This document shows positions 1-8,027 of a DNA stretch of 64,000 bases, in pieces (within the stretch, counting starts at the first letter, position 1; the number at the start of each line of letters is the position of its first letter). The stretch spans positions 124,001 to 188,000 of the forward strand of contig QVRM01005606.1 of the NCBI GenBank assembly GCA_003439945.1. Direction: 5' to 3'. The notes under the pieces are model-generated. The model worked only from the letters and a program-made list of their open reading frames with translations. It ran no database searches and was not told the DNA's origin. The position numbers and the translations under genes are program-made. The DNA comes from Dermanyssus gallinae (lineage: Eukaryota > Arthropoda > Arachnida > Mesostigmata > Dermanyssidae).

Positions 1-320
1 CTCCGGAATGACCCTTGTGTGGGACGCAACCGTGTGGGACACGCTGGCGCCGTCTTATAGGAGCCGAGCTTCAAGATCAGCAGGTGCTGTTGCCAATTTA
101 GCGGAGCAGCGGAAAAGTCTAAAGTACCGCGAGTTGGAGGCATTTTTTATAGTGCAGCCAGTTGCCATAGAAACAACGGAAGTCATAGGGAAGAAATTGG
201 GAAAAGAGCGGCAAGTGAGAGGGATGAGAAAAGGGCAGGGGAATTTCTGCTACAAAGAATATCAATTGAAGTGCAAAGTGGAAATGCGGCTGCGGTGCTA
301 GGTTCGCTGCCTCCAGGCAG
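1..320 (+). pseudogene. RLE-type LINE, C-terminal nuclease-domain fragment
   Basis: The frame from position 8 encodes the end of a LINE protein: LVWDATVWDTLAPSY, then a K..KYREL segment, QPVAIET, and after a frameshift near 220 the terminal block GNAAAVLGSL. The same order (VWD, K.KY, P.A.ETLG, RGNA) recurs in about ten places in the window and follows a zinc-finger-like cysteine cluster in the longer copies, so I read it as the PD-(D/E)XK-like nuclease part of an R2-group-like retrotransposon. The window starts inside the element, so its 5' part is not visible. Clade assignment is inference. Confidence 0.7.
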
Positions 321-451
321 TGGTCTACCGGGTCTGCTCTGATTATGTATTAGAATTATGTTGTGTATGATGTATAAATAAAAACTTACGTTGCTGCTGT
401 GTTTTATGAAATATAGTTTAATAAAACATCTTTAGATATTAAAACAAGATA
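302..451. other. AT-rich flank, no gene seen
   Basis: Short AT-rich stretch between the LINE end and the foldback element. It contains AATAAA-like words but nothing that I can tie to a gene. Confidence 0.4.
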
Positions 452-1156
452 CAGGGTGTATGGAAACTTTTTGAGAATCGATAGTAAGAATTGAAGAGCT
501 CGCTAATGCAAATAGTTTTTTTCCAATGGAACATGCTTTTTAAGAAGTCTTGTTTCGGAATGTGAGTTAAATTACTACAATTTGTGACACTGGTGTTTTT
601 GCCCGACATAGGACCCCGCTCTGCCCGACGCTCAACACTAACACATTTGCATTCGGCAAATGCGCATTTCGTGACGATCATTTTGGTACCAAACATATGT
701 AAATGCAGAATGTGGTTGCGGAGTAAATTAGATTTTTCGGCGGGATGTCCAGATCAAGTGCATGTAAAGTGAGTGTATGGCGGCGCGCTGCGGCCGTCGC
801 GCGACATTTTCATTGCACTTTACATGCACTTAATCTGGACATCCCGCCGAAAAATCTTAATTACTTACTCCGCAACCACACCTTATTGAATAATAAGCTT
901 GGTACCAAAATGATCGTCATAAATGCGCATTTGGTAAATGTGTTTGTTTTGAGCGCTGTGAGTGGTCGTAGGGTAATGCGTTTAAGGTAATTGGCGTGAA
1001 AGCTAATGAAATACTTCCCTTGTTGCGAAATTCTCTTCTATCTGTCTAGGAGGACTGGTTGTCTTGGAACAGCGCATTTTACGCTCCTATCGGGCAACAA
1101 CACCAGTGTCACAAAATGTCTTACTATCGATTCTCAAAAAGTTTACATACAACCTG
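452..1156. mobile_element. Foldback (long inverted repeat) non-autonomous DNA transposon
   Basis: The two halves are inverted copies of each other. The left end reads CAGGGTGTATGGAAACTTTT and the right end, on the other strand, CAGGTTGTATGTAAACTTTT; both continue into GAGAATCGATAGTAAG. Inner arms match over ATTTTTCGGCGGGATGTCC and GTGCATGTAAAGTG at about 733-770 and 814-865, leaving a short GC-rich centre around 772-812. The ends are flanked by TA (450-451 and 1157-1158), the duplication expected of Tc1/mariner-type transposition. Arms differ by indels, so it is not recent. No transposase reading frame is present; short open frames are by-products of the palindrome. Confidence 0.75.
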
Positions 1157-1208
1157 TATATGCAATGCAAATATATTTGCATTGTCTATATGCAAATACA
1201 GCATATAT

Positions 1209-1211
<3 letters not shown>

Positions 1212-1256
<45 letters not shown>
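1212..1256. repeat. (TA)n microsatellite
   Basis: About 40 bp of uninterrupted TA dinucleotides immediately left of the mariner element. Confidence 0.95.
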
Positions 1257-1259
<3 letters not shown>

Positions 1260-1261
<2 letters not shown>

Positions 1262-2570
1262 GCTGTTCAAAACGTATCGCGACTGTTGTGTTTTTTTCAA
1301 AAATTATTCATTTATTCATGAATATCTATTTTGTCCCCTTTAAAGTAATCCCCATGAGATATTATCCACTTGTGCCAACGGTTTTTCCAATCTTCGAAGC
1401 ACTTCAAAAAACCATTTTTTTTAACCTTGTTCAGCTCCTCCTTCGATGCCGTCTTTATCTCGTCAAGCGTAGCGTAACGTCGTCCTTTCATGGGCCTCTT
1501 CAGTTTAGGGAACAAGAAAAGTCACAGGGGGCCAGATCTGGGGAATACGGTGGCTGCGGCATCATTAGTGTGTTGTTTTTGGCCAAAAACTCGCGCACAA
1601 GCAACGATGTGTGAGCAGGGGCGTTATCGTGGTGCAAAAGCCAATTTTTGTTCTTTCACAAATCCGGGCGTTTCTGGCGGATTGCTTCGCGCAAATTGCG
1701 CATAACTTGCAGGTAATATTCCTTATTGACCGTTCTACCCTGTGGCAAGAACTCATGATGCCCCGCAATCGAAGAAAACTGTCAGCAAAACTTTCACATT
1801 CGACCGAACTTGGCGCGCTTTTTTCGGTCTTGGTTCGTGCGGCAGCTTCCATTGAGATGATTGAGCTTTGGTTTCCACGTCATAACCATAAACCCACGAT
1901 TCGTCACCAGTTATGACCCTCTGGAGCAAATTTGGGTCGTCGCGGACAGAGTCCAACATCTCATTAGCAATGTTCATGCGATGCTGTTTTTGGTCGCAAT
2001 TGAGCAATTTTGGTACGAATTTCGCGGCGACCCGTCTCATGCCCAAATCATTGATAAAAATCGAATGGCACGAGCCAATCGATATGTTTAGGTCCTCAGC
2101 AACTTCTCTAACGGTGATTCGACGATTGGCCAATACCATTTTCTCCACTTCATTAATTTTTTCGTCTGTTGTTGAAGTGCTCGGGCGTCCGGCACGCTCT
2201 TCGTCGTTCACATCTTCTCGGCCTTCTGAGAACATTTTGTACCACCGATAAACGTTGCTTCGGTCCAAGGTAGCTTCTCCGTATGCCACAGTCAACATTC
2301 GGAATGCATCCGCGCACTTAATTTCGTTTTTCACACAAAATTTGATACAGGTTCTTTGATCCATTTTTTTGAATAGGTAAAAATCGAAGACGATCCAAAA
2401 CACGTGCAAGCAAAGCAGCTGTCAACAATTAAGTGAACATTCAAAATGGCCGAGCTTGTCGGCATAAGTGAGAGACATGAGTAACAACCTAACGCCACAA
2501 AAAAATCGAAATTCGAATATACGTAACCCGCGAAAATTTTTCCCCCCGCGATACTTTTTGAACAAACGGT
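1260..2570 (-). mobile_element. Mariner transposon with degraded terminal inverted repeats
   Basis: About 1.3 kb, the usual mariner length. The left terminal repeat contains TGTTCAAAACGTATCGCG (1264-1281) and the right one, on the minus strand, TGTTCAAAAAGTATCGCG (2548-2565). It sits between TA-rich sequences ((TA)n at 1212-1256 and a short TA run at 2570-2581), as expected for an element that targets TA. It carries a broken transposase gene. Landing in a TA microsatellite is likely chance plus TA specificity. Confidence 0.88.
1312..2364 (-). pseudogene. Mariner transposase, D,D34D type (broken)
   Basis: Translation starts at MDQRTCIKF (2364) and runs through an N-terminal helix-turn-helix region (VYRWYKMF, GRPSTSTTDE) to the first catalytic motif TGDESWVYGYD. 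A frameshift near 1765 moves the frame to HHEFLPQGRTVNKEYYL. The second and third catalytic aspartates lie in LLHHDNAPAH and SPDLAPCDF with exactly 34 residues between them, the mariner signature. A stop codon interrupts about 14 codons before the second aspartate (near 1662), and another frameshift near 1510 precedes the C-terminal FPKLKRPMKGRR and CFEDWKNRWHKWI. It would cut and paste the element as a dimer if intact; with at least three lesions it is dead. Confidence 0.9.
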
Positions 2571-2617
2571 ATATATATATAGTGTATCTCCGAAAAATAT
2601 CGGAAAGCATATGGAAC

Positions 2618-2800
2618 TTAGTTCGATGGCACAAGTAGTTTTATCCATGCATTGTCTATCCCTGCCGGCGTTCTGTAGAACGTTTCTAGCACTTCTCTAA
2701 TCTTCTGCTCAATACCCCCAGGGAACTTAGCAGTGAAGCCGTAGACGGAAGTTGAACGCGATTTAACAATTTTTTGATGAACGCCGTCACGCTCAATATA
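2618..2800 (-). CDS. Unrecognised 60-codon open frame (possible exon or old repeat)
   Basis: Open minus-strand frame ending in a TAA at 2618-2620, reading ERDGVHQKIVKSRSTSVYG and then FPGGIEQKIREVLETFYR. It has no start codon and lies between the mariner and the last CD36-family exon. Composition looks protein-like rather than random, but I do not recognise a family. It could be a remnant of an unidentified transposon or an exon of another gene. Confidence 0.25.
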   Translation of the reverse strand, partial: YIERDGVHQKIVKSRSTSVYGFTAKFPGGIEQKIREVLETFYRTPAGIDNAWIKLLVPSN

Positions 2801-2877
2801 CTATCTATTTATCTAATCTGTACAATTCTAGGAAAGTTCTCTTAACTTGCCTTCACTTTGTCGAGAGCACTAGGCTG

Positions 2878-3099
2878 CTAAGCGGTTCTGTGTTCCCAAA
2901 TGACTGTTATACTATATAATGCCACCGAGATAACTTTCAGAATTGACAGTGTTAAAACTGCCTTTACTAAAAGCTTCTGTTGTGCAGGGATTAAGATCAA
3001 AGCAACAACGCAACAATTAATCGGATTTTGTTCAATATATTTCGTCAACTTAACGTTAATTTTTGCATACTTTAACGCTAGTCCACTACATAAGGTAAC
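2878..3099 (-). CDS. CD36-family gene, last coding exon (exon 8)
   Basis: After the acceptor ...CTTACAATAG the exon starts in phase 0, matching the end of exon 7, and reads VTLCSGLALKYAKINVKLT, which follows the family pattern (V-T-G-x-P-L then R/K-x-x-Q-I-N-V). It ends with the hydrophobic LTLSILKVISVALYSITVIW, a good C-terminal membrane helix, a short tail WEHRTA and TAG. The stretch between is less family-like, and the usual Trp-containing 'P.LWFEE' block is weak (ALILIPAQQK). The first part of the exon is also found, degraded, at about 56,975-57,050. Alternative: a degenerate or alternatively spliced terminal exon. Confidence 0.6.
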   Translation of the reverse strand, partial: VTLCSGLALKYAKINVKLTKYIEQNPINCCVVALILIPAQQKLLVKAVLTLSILKVISVALYSITVIWEHRTA

Positions 3100-4085
3100 C
3101 TATTGTAAGAATTATTTAATTCAGATTATTTTATGCTACTAAAATTAGTTTCTAATACAGAATTACTGTTGTTTAAAAAATAGATACCCAGATTGCCTTT
3201 GATGACACAAGTTTAATTTAGGTATTTTCTAGAATCGGCAGACAGACACACAATGTTTTATGTGATTGCTAGGTCAGTAAAATTGTCTACGACGACAGCA
3301 ACATTAATAAACGAATGCGGCTTTGCACAGTGAAGACTTCAGCTCAAGACTCAGCTCAGCGTCGGCTGCTAATCGTAATTCGTTCTACGGGACTCCTACT
3401 ACAAAACCCAGTTGTCTTCTGCGTCTCTTACATTTTCGGAATTATTTCGGCCACTCGTCTCGACGTTCAGTTTAAGCTTTTCGGCTTTGGTCTGCCCGTG
3501 TCTTGCCCTGTTAGGAAAGTACCTATCATGTGACATTGTCAGCGGTGTAGCAGTCGGAAAACGCAAACCAAAATGACCTCGCGAGCGTGCGTCCAGAGCA
3601 GTCATAATATTGCATTCGTACAGACAGTCTCATTCTCAGCTTCACGAGTATCGAACTTTCTGCTGTCGTCTTCTTGTCGTTTCGGTTTGAAACCCCAGGG
3701 CGTGGTGCTTTGCGCAGAGCCTCCTTATTGTTACAGGTGCTTTAGCATAGACCACATGAGGTCGACGTAAAAACAGCCTCCGATTCCACGGTAAAAATTT
3801 ACTTAAGTCTGAACAATATCTTCCTATTGACCTCTTGTAAACGGTATTACTCTGCGGTTATCGGACAGAAATTAAGGTCACTTCAAGGTCAGTTGATCAG
3901 CCTCCTTCCTAAACGAAATTGAGCGATGATCATTGAGCATAGATGATAAACCATAAATCATGTTCGGGAAACCCTAGATATCTCTAACGGCCTTCAGTGT
4001 ATTAAATATATGCCCCATGTTAGATCCATGTTCATAGGAGTCGGAAAATAATCACCTCATAAAAAATGTGATTAGCCCCTGTTAA
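3026..4085. repeat. Segment duplicated at 56.97-60.17 kb (copy 1)
   Basis: Sequence from the start of CD36 exon 8 through intron 7 is repeated with moderate divergence at 56,972-57,302 and 59,533-60,165. Shared words include GCTAGGTCAGTAAAATTG, CAGTGAAGACTTCAGCTCA, GTCATAATATTGCATTCGT and TTACAGGTGCTTTAGC. No open frame is conserved apart from the exon edge. It is either a local segmental duplication of the gene's 3' part or an unnamed dispersed repeat. Confidence 0.7.
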
Positions 4086-4109
4086 AGAGTTCTACGCCTG
4101 TTAAAGAGT

Positions 4110-4583
4110 TCGTCACGGCACGGCAGCTTCTACTATAGAAATTACCGGTAGAAATTCAACGCGAAAAGGCTGCGTCGATTATCGATTGATTCGATGCCCA
4201 CAAGCCAAAGACATGCCTTTCTGCCAAAGCCGAGTTAAGTCCACGTTAGAAACTCACCTGTACCCTAATGACAACTATAAATATAGGTATATAGTTTTAT
4301 AAATGATATGGCATTGCTTACAAGGGGTTTTCTGGCTTGGCTGAAAACCAGAATTGATATGGCAACGGGTGAGAGGATGGCATGGCAGCTTCTACTACGC
4401 AAGATACCGGTAGAAATTTAACGCGGAAGGTTGCGTCGATTATCGATTAATTTAACGCCCACGGGCCAGGGGCATGCCTTTCTGCCAAAGCCGAGTCGAG
4501 TTTACGTTGGAAACTCACCTGTACCCTAATGACAACTATAAATACATGTATATAGTTAAATAAAATGGTACGGCATTGCTTAC
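4110..4583 (+). repeat. Tandemly duplicated block carrying an RLE-type LINE tail
   Basis: A unit of about 200 bp occurs twice (about 4,128-4,325 and 4,385-4,583), each with ACCGGTAGAAATT, GGCATGCCTTTCTGCCAAAG, AACTCACCTGTACCCTAATG and GGCATTGCTTAC. The first part of each unit translates as the end of an RLE-type LINE protein (between the units, FLAWLKTRIDMATGE can be read). The second unit runs right up to the donor site of CD36 exon 7, so the duplication has copied intron sequence next to the splice site. Confidence 0.65.
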
Positions 4584-4797
4584 AGCATGGATGTCAAGGT
4601 AGAAGCGGTGTTTTTGTTCATTGGGATGTAAGCCGGTAACGTTGACTAACAATGAAGGATCCGCGTAAAGGAAATGAGGCCGGCTAAGCACAACTGGAAT
4701 AAAATATTTTCTCGAAGTCTCCGTAGTACTGCTGTACCTGTTCCACATGCTTGCGTCGAACGTTCCCTTTATGTGCGTCGGTGTTGGACAAAAACAG
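4584..4797 (-). CDS. CD36-family gene, exon 7
   Basis: The acceptor ...TTGTACAG precedes C and then the codons for CFCPTPTHIKGTFDAS. The exon continues through PVVLSRPHFLYADP, LLVNVTGLHPNEQKH and FYLDIHA, then the donor GTAAGC. PHFLYADP and GL.PNE..H..YLDI are the most conserved blocks of the CD36/SR-B family and make this the safest exon call. It starts by completing a split codon (one base) and ends in phase 0, which fits exon 8. The Cys that normally precedes GV.DVS and the Cys that normally follows it are missing. Confidence 0.92.
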
Positions 4798-4909
4798 CTG
4801 TACAAAAACAAAGCGTAAAACATTCTGCAGCAATTAAAAATTTTCACATTGCAGAAAATATGCCCTTCACAAATATTCCATAAAAGACAGATTACAAGGG
4901 AGACTATTA

Positions 4910-6262
4910 GAACTAACCCACAAGCTAAAATACATGCCTTTTATTTGACCTAAAGGATGTTATCCTGTGTTGGCCTCGTTTTTCTCGCTAAGCAGAAGGT
5001 TTTGTCTACGGCTATGTTTACTAAAACTGCAATTGCAAGTGTGCACATTGTGTTTGGTTGAGGTAAACATAGATCGGTCCTAACGGCAATACACGAGATC
5101 CTCAGTATAGCTGAACAGATGTGTAGATCTACCTTCTGTACAAGATAGCTAGCCATGGTCACTCTCTTCTATGTAAGAAACGCTTTCAACAGTCTACTGT
5201 GGAAAACCGAGCAAATGACTTTGTGAGAAAGCGTTTGCGTTGCATTGGGGAGGCCTGGGATCGAGACCCTTAAGGAAAGGTCCGTTTTAAATGGCAAGGT
5301 GGTCTTCCCAATGGCAGTCAGGAATGGATGTAGGCTGCAGGACTGGCACTGCCTCCAGAAAAAAAAAGATAATTTTCCTACCTGGCAAGAAGAAAGTTCG
5401 ACCGCTGCACATACAGGTCGCAGGACAAACAATCAAGTTTGTGAATAAAGCATTGGGATCACGCTAGGCATATCCGTGGCGGGCTTATGTCACATAAAGG
5501 AGGCTGCGCATCTAAGGTGGCAAAGAATATTGCCAGGATACTTTCGAATATGCATGGACCGCGGGCTAGTAAATGAAAACTATAGATGGCGGTCGCAGAG
5601 TCAATCGCGCTTTTCGGGGCTGTCATGTGGGCCAGAGCGACCCTCAGGTCAATAAAAGCAAAGCTAATCCTGCGCAGAACGCAGCGGATTCCCTGGGACC
5701 TTTAAGCATCAAGAAACAGCGTATGTGGGACACCCACAGAGAGCGACAAAGAGAGAAAAACGTCACTATAGAAGACTGGCAAGCCAAATAGAATACCAGT
5801 TTCTCTAGTGCCTCCAAAAAAAACCCTACAAAAGCTGCTTCAAGGTCGGGACATAGCAACTTTTAGTCGTAGATTTACCAAATAGGGAAGGCGTCATCAG
5901 AAACAAGTCTTTTCTACAACAAAACAGTAAAAGACACTTTATAGCACACACTTCTTAATTCCAGGCATGGAAGGGTGCCACAACCATGACGATTAGAGAG
6001 ATTAGCGATAGATAGTCCGGAGCGGGAATCACTCGCCCAAAAGTTAAGGACCTCCTGCAAAATGGCATAAAATATATTGTGGAGTACGAGTTCCTTGATG
6101 GCCCATAACACCTTTTATGGAGATCTGGGTCGTTAGTGAGTAAAGTTGAATTTATGCATCTATCCGCTCGGCTCGAGTCCTACCTAGCCCTAAATGAAAA
6201 GTGGCTTTTCTTACTTGCAGCGGTAGTACCTAGCTGCATTTAACCCTCCTCCGCAAAAAAAG
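4910..6262 (+). pseudogene. R1-like LINE copy, 5'-truncated, inserted beside CD36 exon 6
   Basis: Degenerate ORF2 closely matching the copy at 25.6-29.1 kb: TGTACAAGATAG and RNAFNSLLWK are readable near 5,130-5,200, and the C-terminal IEDWQAK near 5,780. The internal part is deleted and frames are broken throughout. The 3' UTR keeps the family hairpin (arms 6,096-6,105 and 6,126-6,135), and the element ends CATTTAACCCTCCTCCGC plus an A-run at about 6,254-6,262. It lies antisense to the host gene, and its tail ends about 13 bp from the coding edge of exon 6. Confidence 0.78.
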
Positions 6263-6275
6263 AATGCTTAAAGAC

Positions 6276-6461
6276 CATACTCATCGATTTCGCGGTTTCC
6301 CGTTTCATTGAAAAGGTCACTGCCTCCGCCAAAACGAGCAATTAATTCGCCGTCAATAACGTATTGTTTCTGTAGATAGAGAGGCCACGGTTTAGCAATT
6401 TCCGGAAAGAAAATCTTCACGCTTCTCGGCGGTTTTTGGAACGCTGGAAAAAGGTCGCCAT
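6276..6461 (-). CDS. CD36-family gene, exon 6
   Basis: The acceptor ...TTTTTTGCAG is followed by AT, which with the final G of exon 5 makes GAT, giving DGDLFPAFQKPPRSVKIFF and then PEIAKPWPLYL, YVIDGELIARF, DLFNETGNREIDEYG. This matches the family's G-T-D-G-x-x-F-P-P ... Y-V-F-S-P-D-I-C ... V-x-G-I-x-x-x-R-F order; the cysteine in the last-but-one block is replaced. LFNET has a glycosylation site. The right end is firm. At the left end the only GT is in TATGGTCTTT, a weak donor that leaves phase 1 while exon 7 needs phase 2. Confidence 0.85.
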
Positions 6462-6462
6462 C

Positions 6463-7455
6463 TGCAAAAAATGTGGCGTCAATATAAGCCTAAAAATCAT
6501 TTTGTCAAAAGCTCGGCCACTATAGAGAAGGTCCTCATGTTAGCGGTATTTCTGTATATCTCTATATATATATATATTCACTAAGCTCATTTATCAATTC
6601 AACAGTAGTATATACAAAACTGTAGAATCGACAAATGAGCTTAATTACTGTTGCTATTCGAATTCTGTCGAAATAGTTTGCGGCGAACACTTACTATTAC
6701 GGGCGGGAATTTTGTATCAGTTTAAATGCCTTACATGCTGCGGAAACTCTCCGAAATATCTGGAGCGTATTTGGCGAGGGCGGGCACTTCAAAGGGTTCG
6801 TGCTACAATTGATTAGCCAAGTTTTGTTCCAGCAACTTAAGCCTTATGGATCAACCCCGGTCTGGAAGACCTATTGCGCTCGAGAACGACTGCGGAACTG
6901 TAGAACAGAATACGCTACTGACTACGCGAACAAGCATAAACTTCGGGGCGTGTCATACAAGCATCGTCACTTGATTGGGCCCAGGGTTTCGCATCAAAAT
7001 AAACCAATAAATACCTCATGGTTTCAGCTAGCGCAACATAATGGAGCAGCTAGCAAAATTGTCTTCTAGGTTTGTCAGACACAACGAGTGTCGATTCTTT
7101 GTTACCTGCAACGGAAAGTTGATATTCTATGACAAAATCCTGGTGCGTCCCAGGTAAATGTCGTTTACTTCGAGTTTCTTAATAGTGGCCAAAAGATAGA
7201 CACGAGTGTCTACTATGATCCACTCGACCAAGATTTTGCCGCCCTCTAAAGGAAGAGACAGTCCCTGGCCAGGCATATCCCAGAAGCGGCTGGAATGCCG
7301 CTCATAAAAAACTTACATCACTAAGAGATACATGGATGCACGGGTTCGATCTCCACCGTTGTACATTTGCAGTTGTTGGGGTCCGTCTCATGAAACAATG
7401 CGAGAGCAGTCAGTAGTGGCTAAGAGTCAGCCTCAAAAAAGTTTTTTCATCGATT
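6463..7455. other. CD36 intron 5; possible R1-like 3' remnant at 6.8-7.45 kb
   Basis: At 6,575-6,645 the words AAGCTCATTT and AAATGAGCTT form a short inverted repeat around a loop. Around 6,800-7,069 an open frame reads RERLRNCRTEYATDYANKH, resembling the C-terminal RERxxRxxERTEYAR block of the R1-like ORF2s, and 7,325-7,445 looks like their 3' end (GGGTTCGATCTCCACC, then an A-run at 7,434). The match is weak. No host exon was recognised here. Confidence 0.35.
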
Positions 7456-7459
7456 TATA

Positions 7460-7712
7460 TTTAAATTTTGTAAGCTAACGTGCTTACCCTAGAAAAAAAA
7501 ACCTGATCAATACTATTTGGTAAGCAATTCAAGATTAGAGACCGCCTTGCCTCGAAGAATTGTGCGACTCTCTTGTACTTCGTAGGTATTAAGCGTTCGC
7601 CAAACTTTGTCAGTATTCTCTCCCTCAAGTGGCCAAGGGGTCCCAAAACCTCGAAGGCCACTGGGCTAAAGTTATAGGCTCTTGTCAGTTCGTTGTACTG
7701 GTTCATATTGTT
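7460..7712 (-). pseudogene. RLE-type LINE, C-terminal fragment
   Basis: Minus-strand frame reading QYNELTRAYNFSPVAFEVLG and then LRERILTKFGERL, matching the K.KY..L...Y.F.PVAFE.LG block seen in the other RLE-type copies. Only this piece of the nuclease domain is left. Confidence 0.65.
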
Positions 7713-8027
7713 GTTTTTGCTAGGGTTGCAGGGTGACCAGTTTAAAGTTTTCCGAAACTGACAATTGAGGAAGAAAGTTAGTCAGTTAGGGTAGAGCTTA
7801 CTGTCTTTCAAACGAAATAGTGGCTGAAATCGCCGGCTTTGTTTTCATGTATCGCAAATAACTAAATGCCCCCCCCCCTGTTCGGTGAAATATACTAAGC
7901 ACGTTTAAACACCTTTTCTTAGCGCAACCTGTATGCTAGCAGCATTTGCCCTAATTTCGATTAAGGTTAACCATCAATCCGTTAAATCCAGAGATTTGCT
8001 ATTTTAACGCTTTGGTTGTAATTAGCC

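Noticed and set aside
2900..3142. Plus-strand 80-codon frame
   Set aside because: It is the antisense of CD36 exon 8 and its acceptor region; no family resemblance on the plus strand.
7325..7350. tRNA-like GGGTTCGATCTCC word
   Set aside because: No cloverleaf or A box can be built around it; it lies in what looks like a LINE 3' UTR.
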